From Heterotrichella gracilis (taxonomy: Eukaryota; Sar; Xanthophyceae; Tribonematales; Xanthonemataceae): DNA of 64,000 nt. The notes under the pieces are model-generated. The model had not been told where the DNA came from. It worked only from the letters and a program-made list of their open reading frames with translations, and searched no databases. Positions 55,034 to 64,000 of the stretch are shown in pieces. The stretch spans positions 1 to 64,000 of the forward strand of contig JAULBX010002889.1 of NCBI GenBank assembly GCA_032358255.1, written 5' to 3'. The stretch's first letter is position 1. The number at the start of each line of letters is the position of its first letter. The position numbers and the translations under genes were made by a program.

Positions 55034-55324
55034 GTGACTGACACATTAATGGCAGACCCTGACTCGCGCCTGGTTCTAATAATGGTGCCTTGGCTGCCCA
55101 GTCTGAGTGAATTCAGCTGGCAGTCTGGACACCCCATGGTGCTGCGCCTGCACCTGTCCCCAGATACTTGGCTGGATATTGAGGGGACTGAGACTCTCAG
55201 TGAGAGAGGGGCCGTTGACCCCCAGGAGAGCATTGTGGGGGAGGGCTTGTGGTATCAGTGGAGGCGGCGGCCCGGGGGGAATTTCAGCCTTGCTGTGCGG
55301 GGCAATGGGCAAGAAGATCGATGA
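55034..55324 (+). pseudogene. F-box/LRR paralogue relic, C-terminal part only
   Basis: The frame encodes the last about 85 residues of the family: VPWLPSLSEFSWQSGHPMVL, RLHLSPDTWLD, WYQWRRRPGGNFSLAV. It aligns with the ends of the copies at 37809 and 57313 (VPWLPSLQ, LRIYT..DTWFDV, WYKWRKLLGGSYSL). No F-box or LRR part precedes it, and telomere-like arrays flank it. It is most likely a duplicated fragment rather than a working gene. Confidence 0.7.
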
Positions 55325-56235
55325 GTGTTTGGTGTGCCACCTTTTGGTGTGCCACCGCTTGGCTTTTGCGCAGTATGCACGAAAATATGTGTTTGTGACC
55401 CCAGATTTGCCAAAAAAGCTTGTCGTTGCCAGATGGCAGTCACCCATATTCCTCATGGGGCCAGTCTGGGTCAAAAACACCTCAGGGTGTAAGGGTTTAG
55501 GGTACTGGCTTTAGGGTTTGGCTTGGGTTGGGTATGAAACGTCAGGGCTAGCAAGGCACAGTCACTGTGAACCGTCAACAGATATGCCTGGCAAGTGTGT
55601 AGCTACCGACATCTATTTTTGGTTGTAAAGAAAGTGTACGAACTTGCCATTTTTGTGCCCGTGCTGTCGCCGAACGCACTTGATTTCCACTCACGCTGCG
55701 TGCTAGAGAGGAGGCAATTTAAGCTGAGTGCAACCGACTGCACCACTCGTGAGAACTGTCACCGGTAACGGTTTTGAAGGTACCCCTTACCATATTCGTC
55801 AGTGCATGGCAGTGCAGGACTTGCTGGCGTCCATATGTACAGCACATGCATGCATAACGCCACATTGCATCAGGGTCGGCTTGGGTCTCAACCGGCCTGG
55901 TGGGCTAGTGCCCACGTTGCCCACGTCACCGAAAATTTGCCGCCTTAAATGGCGAATATCGTATGGCACGCTTGCGTTCAAGCATGCCTGTTCACCTGGT
56001 TTTCAGACACCTGGTTTTCCTGCACCTGGATGTCAAAGCCACCCTTCTAGTTCCTTGCTTATTGGCCGCTATTTGCGTCCCTCCCAGCGAACTGCTCAAA
56101 GATTTTATGCACAAAACAGCTTTGCATGCATATGCCCAATTGGAATTTGCAACCCACACAGTGCCCCACCCACCAGCTTTGTTTCTTCCCGAGCGTACCC
56201 ACAACCAACCCTTTTACTGCCAGGAACTTTTCGAG

Positions 56236-57961
56236 ATGGCCACCACGATCGCCTCCCTCCCAGCTGCCCTGCTACAGAAAATAATGGACAGGCTGACATT
56301 CAAAGAGTTAGCCCAAGCAGCAACGGTTTGCAGGGCCTGGAGGGATAGCGTGGATGAGACATCCACAGTGTGGGACAGGGTCTGGATATCAGGCGAGGAA
56401 CTCCTGTGGCCCGCAGATGACATCCAATGGGCCCCCTTTGCAGCCTGGATGGGGCCTCGCCTGGCACGGTGCAGTAGTGTGGTTTTTGAAGCGCCGGAGA
56501 TCTTCGAGGACCCACATTTTGGAGGTACACACGTGATTGCGGAGATGGAGCGCGCCAAAAAGCTGGTGTGGTGGCTGTTCGCTTGCCTCAACCCTGCCAG
56601 GTTGGAGGTCCTCTACCTGGAAGGGGCGGAGCACTACGATTTTGGTAGCCATGAGGTGAACTTCCTGCGCAAGTTTCCCGCCCTGAGAACCCTGGATCTG
56701 GAATCCGGCACAGCCCTTGAGTATGGAGACATGAAGTTCTTGGCAGCACTGACCAACTTGACGAGCCTGCGTCTGCGGCTGACCTGCGAAGGACAACCAT
56801 TCCCGCTACCACTGCTGTTACAGGAGCTCCAGTTGAACCTCATAAACACCCATGTGGAGGAACACAACTTTTTCAGCTCGATGCTGCCTGAAGTGAACCG
56901 CCTGACAGCGCTGTCCCACCTGGAGCTCATTGGCGCCTCTGGCAAGCTGGGCTTTTCTGGGTGCAGCGCTCTGGAAACCCTCTGCATCAGGTGTGGCGAT
57001 GCGTATAGCTTGACAGGGCTTAACCATTGTGCTAAACAGTCATAGCACGCTCGTAAATGCTAGTGCAGGAATCTTTCAGTTTGTTTTCAGCCTTGATTTA
57101 TGGACGCATAGATATATACATATTATTATTATCTTCCATTTTTTGGGAGGGTACGCACTACTGTCTTTGACCCCAGTCAGCGACTGCAAAGTCACTTTAA
57201 ACCCCATCTTCTTATGTTTTGCGAGACCGCATCCCCTCCCCTGATGGGATTTGTGCTGGTCTGCAGGACTATTCACCATTATTCTGTTGAAATTCTGTTA
57301 TTTTGTCTGCAGGACTATGAGCCTTGTGACTTTGCCACCCGGTGCCCTACCGCCCTCCCTACTGTGCCTGTGGGTCACTGAAATCAACATGACGGCGTTG
57401 CTGGAAGGAAACTGCCTCCCGGGTGCTCTCCACACGCTGGTTGTGGGACATGCAACATTCTCTGGCATGTCACAGGGGCTCAGCAGCGCATCTCAGCTGC
57501 AGCGGGTGAGCATTACCCTGTTGAACCCCGACCAGTACACGCGTCTGACGGCATGCCTGGTGCATCTGCCACAGTTGTTGCACCTCTGCATGCGCTTTGA
57601 AGACCTCCAAAGGGGCGATCGTTCACTCCCAGTGACGGTAGTGGTGCCCTGGCTGCCCAGCCTCCAAGGCATTTCATGGCAGGCTATCCATCCTGTGGTG
57701 CTGCGGATCTACACCTCTGAAGACACGTGGTTTGATGTCCAGCCAAGACACAAAGCCAGCTTGGAGCAAGAAGGAAAGAGCGGGGGCGATTCTGGCTGGT
57801 ACCGGTGGAAGAGATTGCCAGGCGGCAACTACAGCCTTTGTGCGCAAGAGGAAACAGGGAATACCGTGTGGGGAGGAATGCATTGCAATGACTGGTCTTT
57901 GCCAAGCGTGCCATGTGGCATTTGGGCTGATGTGGCAATATCTGCCAGATTGAATGTGTGA
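56236..57961 (+). CDS. F-box/leucine-rich repeat protein, paralogue
   Basis: Exons 56236-56990 (donor GTGTGG) and 57313-57961 (acceptor GTCTGCAG) give 467 residues. F-box SLPAALLQKIMDRLTFKELA with VCRAWRDSVDE at the N-terminus, shared block PFAAWMGPRLARC, KLVWWLFACLNP, then leucine-rich spans (LRTLDLES, LTSLRLRL, LSHLELIG, LETLCIR) and the C-terminal VPWLPSLQ / WYRWKRLPGGNYSL block. It is the same architecture and the same intron position as the gene at 37809-39338 on the other strand. Likely an SCF substrate adaptor; target unknown. Here the intron (322 bases) is not open, unlike in the paralogue. Confidence 0.85.
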
Positions 57962-58837
57962 CGTATCTTTTCTGTCAGCTTGAATTTGTGTTGGCAGCCT
58001 GTGAATCGGTGGATTCATCATCTTGCCCCACTGTGACGTTTGTTTCCCTGTGGTCTGCAGTGATGCCTCTGTGAGGGCACCCCACTGTTGTGCGACTCGC
58101 TACAATTTCTGCACATGGATTTCCCCCAGTCTAGCTCTGAGAGTCTGACTTTAAAAGCGAATATGTTGCTTGGCCAGAGGACCAGGATAGCTGTAGCCTA
58201 AGGTCTGTTGGCACTTTCCGCTACTGTGTCCCAAATGCACACACTGTCAGGCAATGAGCTGATGATGGCTGGAAAGTTTAATGCCTTTGTATTATGCATG
58301 TACATATGCCCAGCCCTGAGGGCAACTGTCATCAGTCTGAGATGCTGCTTGGCACTCAGTGGGGGCCATATGTGGACTGCCAGTGACTTGCGCAAGGACA
58401 GCTTGTAATTCAGTACAGCACAATGCGTGAGCTGCTCGTCATGCACAGGAAAATTTACATTGTATGTAGGGTAGGGTGTATCCCGCCAGTGGCACTGCTC
58501 AGGCTGGTCGTCCAGTGGGGGCTCTACAGGCGCTGGCATGCATCATGATGCTTTGTAAATGGACCTACACTCTGCTATACTGAACATTGGTGTCCAGTTA
58601 CAGCCAAAACAAACTTTGTTGAACATCCAGTTCAAGCACCGCAAATTTTTCGGCTTTGCTCTGAAAAGCCTTCCATTGTACGTGGTAACGGACTACCATG
58701 CTCAAGACATCTCTAAAGCAAATTTAGCCAAAAAACAAAATCATGAACTACTGCACTGCTCTTTGATCACAAATACTGATCAGTGTGAACAGATTCCTGC
58801 ACCTACACCTATAAAAGCACGCCATACCAAAAGCACT
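57962..58837. other. Region downstream of the second F-box gene
   Basis: Open frames exist on both strands but none resembles a known family or has a clear gene structure. I report no gene. Confidence 0.35.
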
Positions 58838-59430
58838 TCCTGGTCAAAACTGACCCTGGCACCTATCACCTCTGCCAGTGGGGGGTTCTGACACGTCCAG
58901 TGCCAGGTCCACAAATGCTAGCCAGTAATGTGGTGGATGCCTCATCCCATCCTGTGCTCAAAGCCTTAAACGCCACCCAAGGGTGTAGGGTGCATTTTGC
59001 CCTCTACCTCTCGAGCACACGATGGGATGAGGCCTCCACCACATTCACTGGCTAAGTAGTGTGGACATGGCACTGCATGGTCTATATGATGTCAGTACAC
59101 CCCCCCAAGAGATGATAGGTGCCAGTGCCAGCTTGACCATCCAGTGCCTGGTCCACACATGCTTGCTGGGTACATCATGTATCAAACACCGTGACCCGCA
59201 ACAGTTCGCTGCACCTACAACTACAATAAGCACTGCCTGATGATGCTGACAGTGGCATTCCCCATGAAAAACTGCATTGCATGGGTTGTAGTACTCACAT
59301 CGAATAGACCATCCAGTGTCAGGTCCACACATGCTCGCTATGTCCATCATGTGCTAGAAGCCTTGACCCCCGTTGCCCCAGGAAGGGTACTGAAGGAGGC
59401 ATTGCGCCCTCCACCCCTCAACACCTGATA
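58838..59430. repeat. Cluster of direct and inverted repeats
   Basis: A unit beginning CCAGTGCCAGGTCCACAAATGC (58902) recurs directly at about 59140 and 59312 (CCATCCAGTG.C.GGTCCACACATGC). A long inverted partner occupies about 59010-59140. The arms around GTGGTGGATGCCTCATCCCA (58931) and its reverse complement (about 59021-59041) could form a large hairpin with a loop of about 45 bases. Could be a decayed MITE-like or palindromic element; no transposase is seen. Confidence 0.7.
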
Positions 59431-59560
59431 GCCAGCGCCGCCACCACGGCCTGCAGAGGGGAAGAAACAATTATATAAATAAGGAAACATTACATTTTTT
59501 ATTTTATTTTTTGTTTCATATCAATTACCAGCGCTGCCACCACGGCCTGCAGTGGGGAGG
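59425..59560 (-). repeat. Duplicated mini-exon-like sequence
   Basis: On the minus strand CTGCAG/GCCGTGGTGGCGGCGCTGG (59453) and CTGCAG/GCCGTGGTGGCAGCGCTGG (59551) are near-identical and start with an acceptor. The lower copy ends ATCAG/GTGTTG. It may encode AVVAALAI and belong to the gene with the exon at 60195. Confidence 0.5.
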
Positions 59561-60043
59561 GTAGCAGGGTGTATTGGTTTTGTGCCCAAGGGAAGGGTTT
59601 TATCAACAACAATTTATAATGACAAGAATTTCGGCACACAAGCCAGATCAGCAAGGGAAGGGTTTTATTTCATTTTACTGCCTCTAGCGTAGGCAACCTA
59701 GCAGAGAGTGCGAATCGGGCAGCACTCCAAACAGCTTACTCCACTGGCACAGGCAATGTGCACGCATACAAGGTTGATGGGTTCCCTCACTGGACCCATC
59801 TTGACACCCGCTGCATGGTGGTTGCCAACTGCGGAAGGACTAGGGTACAGGGTCTTATGAGTTAGGGTGTAGGTAACACATGCCTAGTTCACTCAGGACA
59901 GGGCTGTTTCGGGTTTCGGGGTTCGGGTTCAGGGCTCATTCAGGACAGGGCTGGTTGGCGCAAGGCATGTAGGACTGATTGCTAACCTAAAATTACCGCT
60001 GGAGTTTGAATGCATATAAGTGGAAGTGCTAGTGGTACCACGT

Positions 60044-60120
60044 ACCTGTTACAGCCACAAACCCACCCCTCATCTGCGCCTCCTGCCGCTTCACTATGTC
60101 CTCCAGCCACTCCTTTCCAG
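60044..60120 (-). repeat. Second copy of the coiled-coil exon end
   Basis: Reads GKEWLEDIVKRQEAQMRGGF and ends in GTACGT. It matches EEMVKQREAQMRGG at the end of 60195-60487. The frame is open with a donor, so it may be a used exon rather than a decayed echo. TTTAGGG-like text lies between the two (60162-60178). Confidence 0.6.
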
Positions 60121-60194
60121 AGTCTGACCAGTAGGGTCTGAGAACTAGGGTCTGAGAACTAGGGTCTAGGGTTTAGGGTCCAGATATCACATAC

Positions 60195-60487
60195 CTGTTC
60201 ACAACACCACCCCTCATCTGCGCCTCCCGCTGTTTCACCATTTCCTCCAGCTGCTTCACCTCCTTCACCTGCTGCACCTGCTGCGCCCTCAGCTGCTCCA
60301 CCTCGTGTATCGCAAGCAACAGCTCCTCATGACGCAGGCTCTGCACCTCCCGATAGTCCTTCCAGGTGGCCTGAAAGGCGTACCAGCGAGCGAGCCACAT
60401 GGTGGGGCCCACCTCAAGCATGCCAGCCACGGAGGCCAGGAACGTCACAACCCCAGCTGCAGCAACCGCCCCCATATGCCAGCCAGC
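60195..60487 (-). CDS. Exon of a membrane-anchored coiled-coil protein
   Basis: Acceptor CTCGCAG before GCTGGC, donor CAG/GTATGT. It encodes a hydrophobic span GAVAAAGVVTFLASVAG (about residues 5-21), then MWLARWYAFQATWKDYREV and a long amphipathic helix (LLLAIHEVEQLRAQQVQQVK, EVKQLEEMVKQREAQMRGG), a coiled coil. The gene continues in both directions, but flanking exons are uncertain. It may be linked to the PAP2 exon upstream at 63498 on the same strand. Family not recognised. Confidence 0.6.
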
Positions 60488-60930
60488 CTGCGAGTTGGAA
60501 CGGGGTTCAGTGCCGTGATTGAATCGGGCAAGGCTGCACAGTAGGGCAAGGCCGCAGGGGTGAGAGGAGCCCTGGGGATGGCTACGGCGCTGCTGTCCTT
60601 GTGAACCATTTGTCTATCTATTTAGAAAGGCTGCACAGACACCTCGCTTGCACTGGAAAGGTATGTGGGACACAGCCCTTCTGTTCGCCAATCCTCCTCC
60701 TCAACCAACGCGCCTGTTCAAGGACAGGCTGCGCAGTTATTTATTGGTTTATTTTGCATTGGAAATGACACAGTTGGCCACAGCATGGCTCACCAATGAG
60801 CTGTGCAGAGCGCCGAGGCCTGCCGTGAGGCACAACCCGACAACCGTCAGCGACCAGCTGGCAACAATTGTAGCAAATTGGCGGCTGCTTTGCTCCACAC
60901 ACTCAGCCGCGTAGCGCCGCGTGCGCAGGC

Positions 60931-61584
60931 TCACAGGTCCCCCCCCTGGGGATGCTGCAGCAAAGGGCTGATCTGTTCTGCCCCTGCAAGCGTAGCTGAC
61001 GGTCGGAGCTGTAGCACGTTAGCCTCCCTGGCGTGTGACGCATCATAGGGGCCCAGGTCAAGTGAAAAGGCTTTTGTGAAGGACACAGGCCGCGCCTGAC
61101 TAAAGCTAACCCTCCTGAGGAAGGCATGTGTGGCTGGAGTGGTCAAGGAATTGGCCATTGGCAGGGGAAACTTGTACTTGACAGGCAAGGAAGCGGAGAA
61201 AACTGGGTTAATGGCTGCCGAACTGCCAACGAACGCAGCAAGCGAAGCAGGGGCAGCAGACCACTCTTTGTTTAGCTTACCCCACAATATATGCATGCAA
61301 TGAACCTGGGCAGAGTCTATGGAATAAGAGCAGACACTGCAAACTGTACGACTGCCCTGTGCCAATGGACTTCTGATGTCGTTCCAAAGTTCCATTTGTG
61401 GGCCAACACTGTTGGCCGTAGGCAAGTAGAATAGGTAAGTTTTCTTAAACCGGTGAGAACTCGTCAGCACTCGAGTTGCAGGACTTGGTGGTTGGCTAGC
61501 AGGACCAGCGACCATTCGGTTGCCCACTATGGAACAACACGCAGTATTATTTCTGTCCTTTCTATTGCTGCTTACTGAGGCCAA
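60931..61584 (-). CDS. Hypothetical single-exon open frame
   Basis: 217 codons, starting MASVSSNRKDRNNTACCSIV. It is Ser/Ala-rich with no recognised domain and no splice signals. The N-terminus could pass for an organelle-targeting peptide, but length alone does not prove coding in this composition. Probably chance or an unknown protein. Confidence 0.25.
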   Translation of the reverse strand: MASVSSNRKDRNNTACCSIVGNRMVAGPASQPPSPATRVLTSSHRFKKTYLFYLPTANSVGPQMELWNDIRSPLAQGSRTVCSVCSYSIDSAQVHCMHILWGKLNKEWSAAPASLAAFVGSSAAINPVFSASLPVKYKFPLPMANSLTTPATHAFLRRVSFSQARPVSFTKAFSLDLGPYDASHAREANVLQLRPSATLAGAEQISPLLQHPQGGDL

Positions 61585-62059
61585 CTGCGTTCAAAAGCTT
61601 TCATGGGCTCGAGTGAACTGTGGCACATGCATGCATGCAAAAAAGGTTTGAACCTTTGTGGGTGCAAACGGTTTCTATGGGTATATGGCAACCATCAGAG
61701 CGGTCAAAACGTTCACCCAGCTGGATGTCAACAGAAATAAACCTATTCAGAGAGCTCCCTCTTGCGCATGTATGCCACCCCACCGAATTCGGCAGTGGAC
61801 CACCCTGGGCAGATGCTCACTGCCCTCACCTATCAATACCGATGGCCCTACCCAGCCATACACCTCCTGGAACTTGTCACAGAACCGTCAGTGCTTCATT
61901 GGCATCAACCCACGACCCTTGCCTACCTAGTGCCCCAACAGCAATTGTAGATAGCCCGCCTGCTATTAGTTTACTCACCCATGTGCCACCAGGGAACTTT
62001 ACCAGCCCTTAATCCTAAACCCCAGCAGCAGCAGACCCGTTTCTACCACGGAATCAACC

Positions 62060-62225
62060 AACCCTAAGCCCTATTCCCTAAACCCCAAACATCAGCTGCC
62101 CATTCTTCCCAGAGCCATTGCTCCAACCTGTGCTGGGGCAGCGGCCGCTGGTGCGGGGTGTTAGGGTTTGGGGTTTAGGGTGCTCCAAGCTGTGCTGGGG
62201 CCGCTGCCGCTGGAGGATAGTGCGT
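62060..62225. repeat. Duplicated segment with telomere-like repeats
   Basis: CCAACCTGTGCTGGGGCAGCGGCCGCTGG (about 62125) and CCAAGCTGTGCTGGGGCCGCTGCCGCTGG (about 62185) are separated by GTTAGGGTTTGGGGTTTAGGG (62160-62180). CCCTAAACCCC lies at 62077-62089. Confidence 0.75.
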
Positions 62226-62639
62226 GCACAGGTGGTGTGCAGGCACTGCCTGCAGGCATCTTGCATAAACGGACCAAGTGCTGGCTGGGCAGAAGTAGAA
62301 GTGCAAACAGATGGCCAAATCCGTGACATGAGTTGGAATATGTAAACAACTTCCCCAGGGAGTGTAGCATGCAGTGCGGTTTCACTTTTGCTCAAGTTTG
62401 CATATATAATTGCTCAAGCTAAGTGCGCCAGGTTGACTTGTCCAGATATCTATCACCATGATACTGACCTGTGAAACACTTGGCGCCCTCCTAGCCCTCC
62501 TACGTAGTATATGTATACACCCTTCCTCTGGCACACGCCTCTTCTAAGCTGTTACCAGAACCAGGCCAGACAAGGTCAAAGGACCGCCCATGCGCACACC
62601 AGGAAACACCCAAGGGAAAAAGTGTTTCCGAAAATTTCC

Positions 62640-63490
62640 ACAACATGGACTGTGCTCCGGCCTCGTCCCCAAGTTGAATTGTGCTCGATGCCCAATAAAC
62701 GGCTACATCCCTCCCCCGCCCACCTCGCCCCTCTCGTATACAAGCCCAGCTGTACTTTAGTTTAAGGGATGCGGGATAAGCCCACAGCAGGAAAATCAAG
62801 GAAACAAGCATGTAGATCCCCAAATATTCCCCAAACCACGTGACACCATAACCTCATTCTGCCATCGTTCTCAAAGTCGATAGGTGTGCCCCTCAGCAGC
62901 TGCATACCCCCTCGGGCACAAGCGTTTACCCATTGCACCCAGGACATTCACACCATGGACTGCGCCTCGGCGTCATCCACAGGGTGCATTGTGCCCCCAT
63001 ATGGTCCTTGAAATGCCCCCTTCCCCATGCCATTCCCGGTCCCTGCCCCCCTCCAGCCCATGCCCACGCGTTACCCTAGACAAAGGTAGCTGCAGGCATG
63101 GTGCCCATGCAGTCGCTTTGTCCAGAACACCGTATGCAGCAGGGAAAACCAACTCCCCCAGGATTCATACCATAGACTGCGCCCCAACATCATCCTCAGG
63201 GTGCATTGTGCCCCCATGCTCCTTCAGAGGCCACATGGCACCCCCAGCCCCTTTCACCCCCTCCCGGCCCATGCCCACGCGTTACCCCAGAGAAGGATAG
63301 CTGCAGGCATGGGTGTCCACGCTGCTGGCTTGTCAGCAAGGCCGCATGCAGCAGAAAAACCGATTACCCAAAATTTTCACACCATGGACTGCGCTCCCAC
63401 ATCGTCTTCAGGGTGCATTGTGCCCCCATGCCCCTTCAGCGGCCACATGGCGCCCCCAGTCCCAGCTTCCACCCCCTCGGGCACATGCCC
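62640..63490. repeat. Tandem repeat of about 210-218 bases, three copies plus a relic
   Basis: Each unit has CACACCATGGACTGCGC, then CAGGGTGCATTGTGCCCCCA, and ends with AGCCCATGCCCACGCGTTACCC and a GCAGCAGGGAAAACC-like tail. Units start near 62950, 63168 and 63380. A degraded version with AACATGGACTGTGCTCC starts near 62642. The array lies in the presumed intron just downstream (transcript sense) of the PAP2 exon. Confidence 0.88.
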
Positions 63491-63497
63491 CACGTAC

Positions 63498-63609
63498 TTG
63501 ATGCGCAGCACCGCCCTGATGATGTACAGCCCACCCACCAGGGTGCCCAGGTACTCTCCGCCCACCACGTCTGCTGGGTGGTGGATGTGGTCGGCCACGC
63601 GGGAGGCGC
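63498..63609 (-). CDS. PAP2-family lipid phosphatase, single exon, partial
   Basis: Acceptor CCCCACAG and donor GTACGT bound 112 bases encoding ASRVADHIHHPADVVGGEYL and GTLVGGLYIIRAVLRI. SRVADHIHHPADVVGGEYLG is the third catalytic motif of the PAP2 superfamily (SRxxDxxHHxxDVxxG), with the nucleophile/acid histidine, followed by a membrane helix. Members dephosphorylate phosphatidic acid or related lipids in membranes. Earlier exons lie beyond the right edge; the next exon downstream was not located. Confidence 0.8.
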
Positions 63610-64000
63610 CTGTGGGGAGCGAGGGGGGGGTGGTGTAATTACAGAGGGTCATAATGGGTTGAAAACATTGAACCGGTTCAACGGCACCGTGGTACCCTTG
63701 CTCGCGACAACGCTGTTCACCCAGTGACATGCAGGGCAGCAAGTTGCCCATGCGGCATCTGAGCAAGCATCCATGGCTGTGCTCCACGCAGGTGATCATG
63801 CATCACGCACAGTGCTGCCTGCATGCATTGGTTAGGCACACACCCATGCATCACCAGGATGGCTGTGCAGCATAGGATCACGATGGGATGTGTGACAGCA
63901 ACTTCAGGGTTACGGGTATGCACTTCACGGTTTAGGGTGCACGACGATGGACAATGTCACAAAGCAATGTCATTACCTGTGAACCATGCAAACGCCAGCC

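Noticed and set aside
58198-58891. Opposing open frames of about 110 codons on both strands
   Set aside because: Neither shows a family pattern, splice structure or promoter; a vague resemblance to polymerase-like text was too weak to call.
9361-63940. Reading the TTTAGGG arrays as a true chromosome end
   Set aside because: They are short, interstitial, in both orientations and surrounded by genes, so the window is not telomeric.

Overview
The window looks like nuclear DNA of a green alga (Viridiplantae, probably a chlorophyte). Genes are broken into many short exons with GT-AG introns. Plastid targeting is present (a YbaB protein with a transit peptide). The proteins resemble plant and algal families (RabC/Rab18, plant-type galactokinase, F-box/LRR). 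Short arrays of the Arabidopsis-type telomere motif TTTAGGG are scattered inside introns. That motif argues against Chlamydomonas-type telomeres (TTTTAGGG), but I cannot name the species. There is one 100-base assembly gap (16206-16305).

Layout. 1-13391 (-): the 3' part of a very large TRANK1/SEN1-like superfamily 1 helicase gene with at least 22 exons, running off the left edge. 13392-15790: no recognisable gene. 15791-18033 (+): a secreted or lumenal METTL24-like methyltransferase gene containing the gap. 18034-22680: mostly non-coding, with one or a few unidentified minus-strand exons near 20.9-21.1 kb. 22885-23775 (+): a two-exon gene for a 94-residue orphan protein with a TATA box. 25038-28204 (-): plastid YbaB/EbfC protein, head-to-head with a 13-exon galactokinase gene at 28506-36961 (+). 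37809-39338 (-): F-box/LRR protein. 40320-40600: possible Ty3/gypsy fossil. 41082-41851 (-): UBL5/Hub1. 42906-45926 (+): ARM-like protein of unknown function. 47246-49674 (-): TLS1/C9orf78 splicing-associated protein. 51997-54382 (+): RabC/Rab18 GTPase. 55034-55324 and 56236-57961 (+): an F-box/LRR relic and a full paralogue of the 37.8-kb gene. 58838-59430: a cluster of direct and inverted repeats. 60195-60487 and 63498-63609 (-): exons of a membrane/coiled-coil protein and of a PAP2 phosphatase that runs off the right edge.

These are mostly unrelated housekeeping genes and do not form one pathway. Hub1 and TLS1 are both linked to pre-mRNA splicing.

The striking feature is genome-wide in style. 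Almost every multi-exon gene carries 'exon echoes': direct, local, partial copies of its own exons, including the flanking splice site, lying in the adjacent intron and often next to TTTAGGG-like repeats. Galactokinase alone has about twenty. Some echoes are decayed. Others differ from the parent exon mainly at synonymous positions, and one is a complete, in-frame, phase-compatible alternative exon encoding the catalytic Gly/Ser-rich loop. This suggests continuing exon birth, exchange and death by local duplication, and it is the observation I would follow up first.
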